Assembly (NCBI GenBank): GCA_039029935.1
Contig: JBCCFC010000851.1
Location: 1 to 6,123 of the forward strand
DNA from: G039029935 sp039029935
GTDB lineage: Bacteria; Chloroflexota; Anaerolineae; Caldilineales; Caldilineaceae
DNA: 6,123 nucleotides
Direction: 5' to 3'
Below, piece by piece: positions 1-5,480 of this stretch. Each line of letters starts with the position of its first letter. Within the stretch, counting starts at the first letter, position 1. The notes under the pieces were generated by a model. It did no database searches, was not told the origin of the DNA, and saw nothing but the letters and a program-made list of their open reading frames with translations. A program made the translations under genes and the position numbers.

Positions 1-52
1 CTCCCATACAGAGGCAGAAGTTAACGGTAAAACATTCATATTTCTAGCGACT

Positions 53-89
53 GGTTACAATACGGATTATTAGTAGCCGTCGGGTTACA
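53..89. repeat. Pair of GGTTACA direct repeats upstream of the first gene
   Basis: GGTTACA occurs at 53-59 and again at 83-89, exactly 30 bp apart, which is about three helical turns, in the 108-bp leader before the first gene. The wider matches are GGTTACAAT and GGTTACATT. Such spacing would suit two same-face binding sites of a regulator, but 7-mers recur by chance and no clear -35/-10 pair can be fixed around them. TACAAT at 56-61 is a possible -10 box without a good -35. This is a weak call. Confidence 0.2.
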
Positions 90-108
90 TTATCTGAACG
101 GAGGTCTT

Positions 109-435
109 ATGAAAACTGATGATCGAGAAATCACTGACGAAATGCTACCAGAATATGATTTCACAGGTAAAACTGGAATACGTGGCAAATATAGCCATGT
201 TTCAAAACAAAATCACACCGTGATGATTGAGGAAGAGGATGGTTCTGTCACAACTCAGTATTTCACACTAGAAAAAGATGCGGTGCTATTAGCACCAGAT
301 GTCCGTGAATATTTTCCAGATTCTGAAAGCGTTAATCAAGCACTTCGTGCGGTGATTCAGTTCTTAGGACTGCTTCCTCATAAAAATTCTGGACACGAAC
401 AATCAGAACCAGCTTTGAGTACAGGGGTGGCATAA
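109..435 (+). CDS. Small conserved protein of unknown function (PEYDF/RGKY/FPDSESVN type)
   Basis: This is a 108-residue acidic, soluble protein with no signal peptide or membrane segment. The ATG is preceded by GGAGG (100-104), which supports the start although the spacing is short. Recognisable blocks in order are LPEYDF (about 13-18), GIRGKY (23-28), a middle segment EEEDGSVTTQYF (about 41-52), and VLLAPDVREYFPDSESVNQALR (about 59-80). From memory, the pattern PEYDF...RGKY...L.PDV...FPDSESVN.ALR belongs to small hypothetical proteins widespread in cyanobacteria and Chloroflexota, sometimes annotated as antitoxin-like. I could not verify that, and no function is established. The C-terminal tail after about residue 90 is polar and probably flexible. 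The stop lies 6 nt before the phosphoesterase start, so the two are likely co-transcribed and translationally linked. Confidence 0.85.
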   Translation: MKTDDREITDEMLPEYDFTGKTGIRGKYSHVSKQNHTVMIEEEDGSVTTQYFTLEKDAVLLAPDVREYFPDSESVNQALRAVIQFLGLLPHKNSGHEQSEPALSTGVA

Positions 436-441
436 CACTCA

Positions 442-1458
442 ATGCGAATTGCACTCTTAGCCGACATACACGGGAACTGGCCTGCGCTCCAAGCAGTTCT
501 CCAAAAATTAAAGACATTGGACCCCCAACCCGATATGGTCGTGGTTAACGGCGATCTCATCAACTGCGTCCCCTTTAATCAGGAAGTGCTCAACTTTGTG
601 ATGGACACGGATTGGGTTGTTGTACGTGGCAATCACGAATTTTATTACTTGAACTTTGGGACCGAACGCGCCGAGCCTGGCTCGGATGACCCTGTGCGTT
701 GGGGTGGGTTACATTGGCTTGTGAAGCAAATTACGCCTGAACAGGGAGCATACATGGCGACATTGCCCGATGTACGTACATTTTATATTCCCGGAACCTC
801 TCCCATCTGCGTCACACATGGCGTGCCTGGACGCAACCGTGTTGGATTTAACAATAGGCAATCGGATTCAGAAATTGCGTCTGCAATTCGTTCTGTTTCG
901 CAACCCACGCTTGTCTCTGCACATACCCATGTTCAAGTAGACCGCTATATCTCTTGGGAAGACCCCGAAGAGGCAGATTCACTTGCCTATGCCAATCCAC
1001 AGACCTATCCGCCCAAACGACAGCAATGGCATGTCATCAATCCAGGCAGTGTGGGATTACCCCTGAATGGTGATCCAGCGGCTCAGTTTGCTGTTATCGA
1101 CAGTGTAGATGAATCTGATCGACAAAATAGCGTTGATGGATGGCGTGTGACCCACTACCGTGTGTCATATGATATTACTCCATGTTTAGAAGCCTATCTC
1201 ACATCAGGATTGTTAGAAGCAGGTAGCGTGATTGGGCAGTTGTTTTATTGGGAACTCATTACCGCAGAGCCAGAAATTGTGTTCTTTTACCGTTGGGCCA
1301 ATGGTGTACCAGAGGCTCGGCCAGAGGAGGATATTGCAGGGGCTTTTGCACAGTATATCGCCGCCACAGGGCGTGAAGCCTACGTCAAATCACGTGATCC
1401 CCTCTATGCACTGGACCCTAAACGCTCTGGGGTTTCCTTTCAAAGTAGCAGACTTTAG
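442..1458 (+). CDS. Calcineurin-like metallophosphoesterase (YfcE-like), first paralogue
   Basis: A cytoplasmic dinuclear-metal phosphoesterase of 338 residues. All canonical metal and catalytic positions of the family are visible: D8-x-H10 in LADIHGN, G37-D38, G63-N64-H65-E66, H126-G127, and H161-T-H163. A NPGSVGLP block (200-207), typical of the YfcE/MJ0936 branch (Metallophos_2), follows. The N-terminus MRIALLADIHGN is the normal start of the family, and GGGGTGG (424-430) can serve as its ribosome binding site. Relative to the next gene it has an insert of about 27 residues (169-195) after the HTH motif, and a longer C-terminal region (about 235-338) of no domain I recognise. It should hydrolyse phosphomono- or diesters; the substrate cannot be read from the sequence. 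It lies 18 nt upstream of its paralogue, so the pair probably arose by tandem duplication. Confidence 0.93.
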   Translation: MRIALLADIHGNWPALQAVLQKLKTLDPQPDMVVVNGDLINCVPFNQEVLNFVMDTDWVVVRGNHEFYYLNFGTERAEPGSDDPVRWGGLHWLVKQITPEQGAYMATLPDVRTFYIPGTSPICVTHGVPGRNRVGFNNRQSDSEIASAIRSVSQPTLVSAHTHVQVDRYISWEDPEEADSLAYANPQTYPPKRQQWHVINPGSVGLPLNGDPAAQFAVIDSVDESDRQNSVDGWRVTHYRVSYDITPCLEAYLTSGLLEAGSVIGQLFYWELITAEPEIVFFYRWANGVPEARPEEDIAGAFAQYIAATGREAYVKSRDPLYALDPKRSGVSFQSSRL

Positions 1459-1476
1459 TTAACGGACCTATCATTT

Positions 1477-2355
1477 ATGCGCCTTGCCATTTTGGCTGAT
1501 ATTCACGGAAACTTGCCTGCACTCGAAGCGGTTTTAGAAGATTTGCAAACGCAAAGCCCCGATGCAATTTATCTTGCAGGCGATCTCATCAACCGTTGCC
1601 CTTGGTCGAATGAAGTCCTTGCCATCGCTTTGGACCAAGACTGGCCCTCCATTCAGGGCAACCATGAGTTGATTGTGGGTGGTCTTGGTACATCATATGC
1701 TCATCGTGCGTTTCAACATCGCATCCGGTTTTCCACACTCTGGTGGACTTGGTCGAGTTTGACTGACTATCACCACACATTCATCCGAGGTTTCCCAGCG
1801 CAGATGAAGCTGGATTTGGGCCGTGGTCCAACCATTCGCCTGTTGCATGGCATTCCCTATAACCCATTTGTGGGTATTGACCCCATTGTGAGTGATGAAC
1901 GGGTAGCGTCGTCTCTGGCTTCAATCAGTGAATCCGTCATCGTGGCGGCGCATACCCACTGGCCGTTGGCGCGTAAAGTAGACCGTTGGACGATTTTCAA
2001 CGGTGGCAGTGTGGGCTTGCCCTATAATGGCGACCCGCGTGCGCAGTATTTGATTTTAGATTTGGTGCAAAACGTATCAAACTCTGATGAAGATAGCTGG
2101 CAATGGCAACCAACATTTCGGCAAGTGGACTATGACCGCGAGCGTGTGGTGGCTGGATTTAAAGAATCTGGCATGGGGCGAGAAATTGGTCCCGTTGCCC
2201 AACTTCATCTACGCACCGTGCTCCAAGGCCATGCATGGACAAGTGATTTTAACTATTGGGTGCGGTCTCAGCCGGGCCACATACAACAGGATATGGAAAA
2301 AGCTGTTGACCTTTATTTACAGCAACATGGTCCGGGCAATTGGGCTTTTCGATAG
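1477..2355 (+). CDS. Calcineurin-like metallophosphoesterase (YfcE-like), second paralogue
   Basis: A 292-residue cytoplasmic metallophosphoesterase, paralogous to the gene before it. The full active-site set is present: D8-x-H10, G35-D36, G61-N62-H63-E64, H124-G125, and H159-T-H161. N-G-G-S-V-G (175-180) replaces the NPGSVG of its neighbour. Shared stretches such as LADIHGN, GDLIN and GSVGLP show common ancestry, but the proteins are well diverged, so the duplication is not recent. The ribosome binding site is weak (only ACGGA at 1462-1466), and translation may depend on coupling to the preceding gene. The C-terminal part (about 215-292) keeps a related length and charge pattern but little obvious identity. 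The stop codon TAG (2353-2355) lies inside the first copy of a 15-bp tandem repeat and is followed in frame by five more stops. Confidence 0.93.
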   Translation: MRLAILADIHGNLPALEAVLEDLQTQSPDAIYLAGDLINRCPWSNEVLAIALDQDWPSIQGNHELIVGGLGTSYAHRAFQHRIRFSTLWWTWSSLTDYHHTFIRGFPAQMKLDLGRGPTIRLLHGIPYNPFVGIDPIVSDERVASSLASISESVIVAAHTHWPLARKVDRWTIFNGGSVGLPYNGDPRAQYLILDLVQNVSNSDEDSWQWQPTFRQVDYDRERVVAGFKESGMGREIGPVAQLHLRTVLQGHAWTSDFNYWVRSQPGHIQQDMEKAVDLYLQQHGPGNWAFR

Positions 2356-2392
2356 TAACAGGTTCGATAGTAACAGGTTCGATAGTAACAGG
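2348..2392 (+). repeat. Three perfect copies of a 15-bp tandem repeat between phosphoesterase and GNAT genes
   Basis: The unit TTCGATAGTAACAGG is repeated without a mismatch at 2348-2362, 2363-2377 and 2378-2392. In the frame of the upstream phosphoesterase every copy contributes a TAG-TAA double stop. In the frame of the downstream GNAT gene the copies read FDSNR and stay open. The last copy runs straight into the GGGGAGG ribosome binding site (2391-2397). Because 15 is a multiple of 3, copy-number change would keep all frames and would only alter the distance between the upstream stop and the downstream ribosome binding site. Confidence 0.97.
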
Positions 2393-2397
2393 GGAGG
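2391..2397 (+). promoter_or_regulatory. Strong Shine-Dalgarno GGGGAGG fixing the GNAT start
   Basis: GGGGAGG ends 10 nt before TTG 2408-2410, a good distance for initiation. The ATG at 2398 directly abuts the motif, is out of frame with the GNAT gene and opens only a frame of about 29 codons, so it is not the start. Confidence 0.75.
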
Positions 2398-2407
2398 ATG
2401 CACTGCA

Positions 2408-3331
2408 TTGATTCGTCATTTAACCGCAGAAGACCGCGCACAGACGGTTGCCTTCTTGCAGAAATCTCGTCCCTACAACTTATATATGCTTGGCAACATT
2501 GAATCGCTGGGCATGGTGCATGAGCTATCCGAATTCTGGGGTGATTGGAATACAAGTGATAGGGCGCAAGAAGCGCAAAATCATAAGCCGAAACTGCGCG
2601 CTGTCCTCAATCGCTATATGAATGGCTGGACAATTTATGGAGACGTCGATGCCGATTGGGTGGGGTTGGCCGCAATTATCGACAGTCATGATGTTGACGC
2701 CAAACGGTTACAGGACAATCCGAATGGTGTGGAAAGCATACTGCCCTATATACAGCAGTATCAGGCCACCAGTGTGAAGGAAGAAACATTGATGGCTCTA
2801 GGCGCACAAGATTTCCAACCTCAAAAATTTAGCCCTTCAAAACCCGCCACAGGAATCAGCAATGATCAAACAATGATTGTCCGTCGTGCAACGATGAGCG
2901 ATCTGCCAAGATTGATTGAGTTCTATGCTGACGCTGGTCACATGACGCGTACATCCAAAGCCATTGAACGGCCATTGCGAGACACGCGATTATGGATCGC
3001 TGCATTATTGAAGACAAAAGAATGTAATCAACCAAGCGAAGCGGCCACGTCAGATGATAACTGCAAAGAGATCACGATTGTGTCAGCTGCATTGAGTAAT
3101 GCAGAAACAACCGAGCTTGCCATGATTGGCGGTGTGTATACACATCCAAACTGGCGTGGCCTTGGTCTGAGTCAGAGCGTATGTAGTGCGCTTTGTGATG
3201 AATTATTCACATTGGGAAAACAACCTGTGCTGTATTGGGATACGCCAGAGGAAGGTGCTGTTTATCGGAGATTAGGGTTTCATCTGGTAGGTCAATGGCG
3301 TTCCGTGTGGCTAGAACGAACGGATCGTTAG
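2408..3331 (+). CDS. Two-domain GNAT-family N-acetyltransferase
   Basis: A probable acetyl-CoA-dependent acetyltransferase of 307 residues; the acceptor is unknown. I use TTG 2408 as start because it has a strong ribosome binding site 10 nt upstream and gives the typical N-terminus (M)IRHLTAEDR. The same frame stays open back to an ATG at 2087, but that would overlap the phosphoesterase by 269 nt and translate the tandem repeat. The N-terminal half (about 1-140) has the NLYMLGNIE and FWG features of a degenerate GNAT-like domain seen in two-domain members. The C-terminal half (about 157-307) is the active-type domain: IVRRATMSDLPRLI at its start, the acetyl-CoA-binding motif A GVYTHPNWRGLGL (242-254), and AVYRRLGF (284-291) with Tyr286 at the usual general-acid position. 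A polar stretch (about 203-222) looks like a loop insert. It is probably the last gene of the operon. Confidence 0.88.
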   Translation: MIRHLTAEDRAQTVAFLQKSRPYNLYMLGNIESLGMVHELSEFWGDWNTSDRAQEAQNHKPKLRAVLNRYMNGWTIYGDVDADWVGLAAIIDSHDVDAKRLQDNPNGVESILPYIQQYQATSVKEETLMALGAQDFQPQKFSPSKPATGISNDQTMIVRRATMSDLPRLIEFYADAGHMTRTSKAIERPLRDTRLWIAALLKTKECNQPSEAATSDDNCKEITIVSAALSNAETTELAMIGGVYTHPNWRGLGLSQSVCSALCDELFTLGKQPVLYWDTPEEGAVYRRLGFHLVGQWRSVWLERTDR

Positions 3332-3376
3332 TTGAAAAAGTTATAGAGGATTGAAACCCCAGACTGATATGGGAAA

Positions 3377-3427
3377 CCTGTTAAAACAGGCTGATGTAGA
3401 TACTAATCCAGTGCGCTTTAGCGTACT
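3377..3427 (+). other. Two small hairpins downstream of the GNAT gene
   Basis: CCTGT (3377-3381) pairs with ACAGG (3386-3390) over a 4-nt loop. AGTGCGC (3410-3416) pairs with GCGTACT (3421-3427) over TTTA, with one G-U pair that favours the + strand transcript. Neither is followed by a T tract. They could stabilise or help end the transcript of the upstream operon, but their function is not shown. Confidence 0.4.
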
Positions 3428-3439
3428 TCCTATGTTAGA

Positions 3440-3463
3440 CACCGAATGAATTCGGTGGGTTTC
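3440..3463. terminator. Possible bidirectional terminator between convergent genes
   Basis: CACCGAA (3440-3446) and TTCGGTG (3451-3457) form a perfect 7-bp stem with a TGAA loop, located between the convergent GNAT and sigma factor genes. On the + strand it is followed only by GGTTTCT, and on the - strand by TCTAAC, so the U tract is poor on both sides. Position and symmetry support a role in ending both transcripts; strength is doubtful. Confidence 0.4.
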
Positions 3464-3470
3464 TGAAGAA

Positions 3471-4454
3471 TTACTGTGGTCGTAAATGTTGAGGAACTAA
3501 ATCGGCTTCAACCAACTTATTCCTCAATGCTGAACGGGCGCGACTGAGACGAGATTTGACAGTGCCTAGTGGCAAGTCCAACATCTCTGAGGCCTCTGCA
3601 TAGTCATAGCCATGCACATCAATCAAGAGAACCACATTTTTATGCCAAACAGGCAACTCTTCAATCACCTCTAATAACAGATACATGGTTTCGCTGTGAA
3701 GCGTCACTGTCTCTGGATTTTCCGTAGCTGGTGCTTCCTGCGTTGGCAATTCAACACCAGATTGCTCAACCAATTCATCTAGACTGACCGCTGAACGACG
3801 TTTTTGACGTCGCAGGTGGTCATAACAGGTGTTGGTGACAATGCGCAGTAGCCACGAACGGAAGTTACCATCCTTAAAGCGTGGCATGGCACGGTGTGCC
3901 TTGATCAACGCCTCTTGAACCGCATCTGCCGCTGCTTCTTCGGTGCGCAAAATATGCTGGGCAACGCGCTTTGCTGTGCCATGATAATAATCAACCAATT
4001 TGGTAAAGGCGAAATCATCACCTGCACGAGCCGCTTGAATAATCATGTCAACATCAACTGAACTGGCAATCGACCCTGGCATCTGCCCCGTTTTTTGCAT
4101 AGCGGTTGCCCCAACAGCCGTTGTTGAGCCAACAGCCGTTGTTGCCCCAAGTGTCTTGGCTGGTGCAGTTCGCTCTGATGCAGTTTTTTCCGTGAACGCA
4201 CCTGGCAAATCGCTCGGTCGGTTAGCTCCTGGCATATTTGTCACAGGTATATTTGTCGCGCTGCTGATTGAACCATTTCCATTAATCGAGATGCTTTGGT
4301 TGAAGTTGGTGGCCCAATTGGTGGTCACTGCTGTTCCATTTACAGAACTTCCAGATATCGAATTCCCCATTACTGAGGCTGGATTGGTTGTTGTGGCAGC
4401 GATTGATGGCGTTGAGGCGGTCATGTGGTCGTGTGTGGAGAGTGCAAAACTCAT
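3471..4454 (-). CDS. ECF-type RNA polymerase sigma-70 factor with long low-complexity N-terminal extension
   Basis: A 327-residue sigma factor that would direct core RNA polymerase to a set of alternative promoters. Region 2 spans about 137-220, with AADAVQEALIKAH (175-187) and the DNA-melting/-10 part FRSWLLRIVTNTCYDHLRRQKRR (198-220). Region 4 spans about 256-312, with the helix-turn-helix around YAEASEMLDLPLGTVKSRLSRAR (285-307). There is no region 1.1 or 3, which is typical of the ECF class. The start is ATG 4454, because AGGAAGG lies 10 nt upstream. A TTG at 4487 extends the frame but has no ribosome binding site. Residues 1-133 are rich in Ser, Thr, Ala, Asn and Gly and contain short tandem repeats; ordinary ECF factors are about 190 residues and begin near Met137 here. 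That internal ATG (4044-4046) has no good ribosome binding site. No anti-sigma gene follows; the next gene is convergent. Confidence 0.92.
   Translation of the reverse strand: MSFALSTHDHMTASTPSIAATTTNPASVMGNSISGSSVNGTAVTTNWATNFNQSISINGNGSISSATNIPVTNMPGANRPSDLPGAFTEKTASERTAPAKTLGATTAVGSTTAVGATAMQKTGQMPGSIASSVDVDMIIQAARAGDDFAFTKLVDYYHGTAKRVAQHILRTEEAAADAVQEALIKAHRAMPRFKDGNFRSWLLRIVTNTCYDHLRRQKRRSAVSLDELVEQSGVELPTQEAPATENPETVTLHSETMYLLLEVIEELPVWHKNVVLLIDVHGYDYAEASEMLDLPLGTVKSRLSRARSALRNKLVEADLVPQHLRPQ
4107..4142 (-). repeat. 18-bp direct repeat inside the sigma factor gene (TTAVG[S/A] twice)
   Basis: CCAACAGCCGTTGTTG occurs at 4111-4126 and again at 4129-4144 on the + strand, an 18-bp period. 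The copies encode the hexapeptides TTAVGS (105-110) and TTAVGA (111-116) in the N-terminal extension. The period preserves the reading frame, which suggests growth of this segment by replication slippage. Confidence 0.85.
4231..4257 (-). repeat. 15-bp-period near-repeat inside the sigma factor gene
   Basis: GG[C/T]ATATTTGTC occurs at 4231-4242 and 4246-4257, differing at one base, within the segment that encodes NIPVT-NMPGA (residues 68-77). This second in-frame short repeat in the low-complexity extension strengthens the slippage interpretation. Confidence 0.7.
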
Positions 4455-4464
4455 AATGAAAATA

Positions 4465-4471
4465 CCTTCCT
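4465..4471 (-). promoter_or_regulatory. Ribosome binding site AGGAAGG of the sigma factor gene
   Basis: Read on the - strand, AGGAAGG is followed by 10 nt and then ATG at 4454-4452. This decides the start in favour of the long form of the sigma factor rather than an internal ATG near the sigma domains. Confidence 0.75.
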
Positions 4472-4472
4472 G

Positions 4473-4486
4473 TGTGCAATTGCACA
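4473..4486. promoter_or_regulatory. Perfect 14-bp palindrome TGTGCAATTGCACA upstream of the sigma gene
   Basis: The sequence equals its own reverse complement over 14 bp and stops one base short of the AGGAAGG ribosome binding site. As DNA it could be an operator for a dimeric repressor. As RNA it could form a 5-bp stem with an AAUU loop beside the ribosome binding site and tune translation. The sequence shows the symmetry only; which role applies, if any, is inference. Confidence 0.55.
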
Positions 4487-4487
4487 A

Positions 4488-5393
4488 TTAAGATTTTACT
4501 GTGTTTGATAACTCTTTTAGTAAAAATGTGTTTGCGATGTCATATACAAACATTTGACTTTTGGCACATCACTCTTTAGAAGAAGGCCAGTTTCAAGTGT
4601 TTGTATCTATCCGAGATTGTAAGTTGTTTTTCACAATGATTTTTGATCTTTTCAAGACATCAACCAGACCGTTATCCTACGCAGTTTGTCATGTCATCAA
4701 AAAGTGCGAACTGTAAAAGGAAGGCTATTTGTTCAATGATGTTTTTAATCTGCATTTTCTATAGACGGCATTGACGCAATTTGATAACGTCAAAAACGAT
4801 TTGTTTTGTCAATGCCGTATCATTTTTACTTATTCTCTCGAATCTAAAATCGAGACCACTCAGGAAGTTCCATCATCTTACGCCTATTTGCGTAATTCTA
4901 AAAAGTCACGACAAAAAACGTATTAAGGCTACGATTCAACTACGTCAAAAGTACGAGATAAAAATTTGTAAAATACGTCGATTGTTTGTATTGATTGCCT
5001 ATATCGGAATTTTTACAATTTCTTATAATCATTGTATGATGAACGTATTCAATGATAGGAATCTATTCATTTATATAGTTTAGGAAAGTTGAACCCTCAA
5101 TTCCAAGGTCACAATAAAACATCATCATACAATTGTGGATGCTATTCGTTCGGATTTATGACAAAAAATGGGTTGGCAACTTATTTGCAGCACAACTTTA
5201 AAAACCCATGATTTGGCTATGAATTTGATAGATATTAGCCTTCGTGTTGTCGATAAAAATTGCGGTCGTAAAGTTTTTCGGCAAAGAGAAATGCAATTTG
5301 GGCAATAAAAATAGGTTGAATTTATGATGATGTTGATGGTCTATACAATCATCTGCACTGTATAGTTTTGAAGAGATTGTGTGAGCTACGCAT
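4488..5393. other. AT-rich intergenic region without a convincing gene
   Basis: About 0.9 kb between the sigma factor and the FHA regulator. The three lines covering 4921-5100 hold 51 G+C in 180 bases (28 %), against 52-53 % in two sampled coding lines. Open frames exist but all are weak: a TTG-started 100-codon frame (4781-5083, +), a 71-codon frame (5198-5413, -) that runs through the terminator, and a 46-codon ATG frame (5168-5308, +). None has a ribosome binding site or recognisable motif. The part nearest the sigma gene should contain its promoter, but I cannot fix one. Several inverted repeats are present: TTTTACT/AGTAAAA (4494-4500/4519-4525), 4765-4818, ATGGGTT/AACCCAT (5168-5174/5203-5209) and CTATACA/TGTATAG (5341-5347/5359-5365). 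It may be old inserted DNA that has decayed. Confidence 0.7.
4765..4818. repeat. 11-bp perfect inverted repeat with 32-nt spacer
   Basis: ACGGCATTGAC (4765-4775) is matched by GTCAATGCCGT (4808-4818). The arms are longer and more GC-rich than their surroundings. The spacer contains a smaller TTGA...TCAA symmetry (4781-4793). Candidates are the ends of a tiny decayed mobile element, a protein-binding site, or a hairpin in a transcript. On the - strand the right arm overlaps a TTGACA, and the left-arm flank holds CGTCTA (4767-4762), which resembles an ECF -10 element, but no matching partner boxes were found. Confidence 0.6.
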
Positions 5394-5433
5394 AAAAAAA
5401 GCAGCCAATACACATAATTGTGTGTTGGCTGCT
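5394..5433 (-). terminator. Rho-independent terminator of the FHA-winged-helix gene
   Basis: A 15-bp stem (5400-5414 with 5419-5433, one imperfect pair at 5409/5424) encloses a 4-nt loop. On the - strand it is followed directly by seven T residues (5400-5394 complement). It lies 47 nt after the stop codon of the FHA regulator gene and would isolate that gene from the sigma factor further downstream. On the + strand the flank after the hairpin is A-rich, so it acts in the - direction. Confidence 0.92.
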
Positions 5434-5480
5434 AAAAAGTTTGTTGTTGCTAAATCGGCAGAAATTTGAGGTGTGCTGGC

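Noticed and set aside
2087..2407. Long upstream extension of the GNAT frame, including FDSNR three times
   Set aside because: It would overlap 269 nt of the phosphoesterase, has no ribosome binding site at 2087 and no family resemblance. TTG 2408 with GGGGAGG upstream gives the normal GNAT N-terminus.
3341..3356. AGAGGATTGAAAC ending that resembles the 3' end of some CRISPR repeats
   Set aside because: It occurs only once in the window; no second copy, spacer pattern or cas gene is present.
4045..4491. 148-codon frame on the + strand opposite the sigma factor N-terminal tail
   Set aside because: It lies antisense to a low-complexity coding region, which keeps the complementary frame open by composition. 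It has no recognisable motif.
4758..4812. Possible sigma factor promoter: TTGACA (4812-4807) or ECF-like CGTCTA (4767-4762) on the - strand
   Set aside because: Neither box has a convincing partner at the right spacing, and both lie about 300 nt from the start codon. They can be explained by chance within the inverted repeat.
4781..5083. 100-codon + frame in the AT-rich region
   Set aside because: It starts with TTG inside the inverted-repeat spacer, has no ribosome binding site, odd composition and no recognised domain. AT-rich DNA gives such frames by chance less often than GC-rich DNA, so it is kept in mind but not called.
5168..5308. 46-codon ATG frame on the + strand
   Set aside because: No ribosome binding site, no recognised family, and its ATG is part of a short inverted repeat. 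There is not enough evidence for a gene.
5198..5413. 71-codon - frame
   Set aside because: It begins inside the stem of the strong terminator of the FHA gene and lacks a ribosome binding site.
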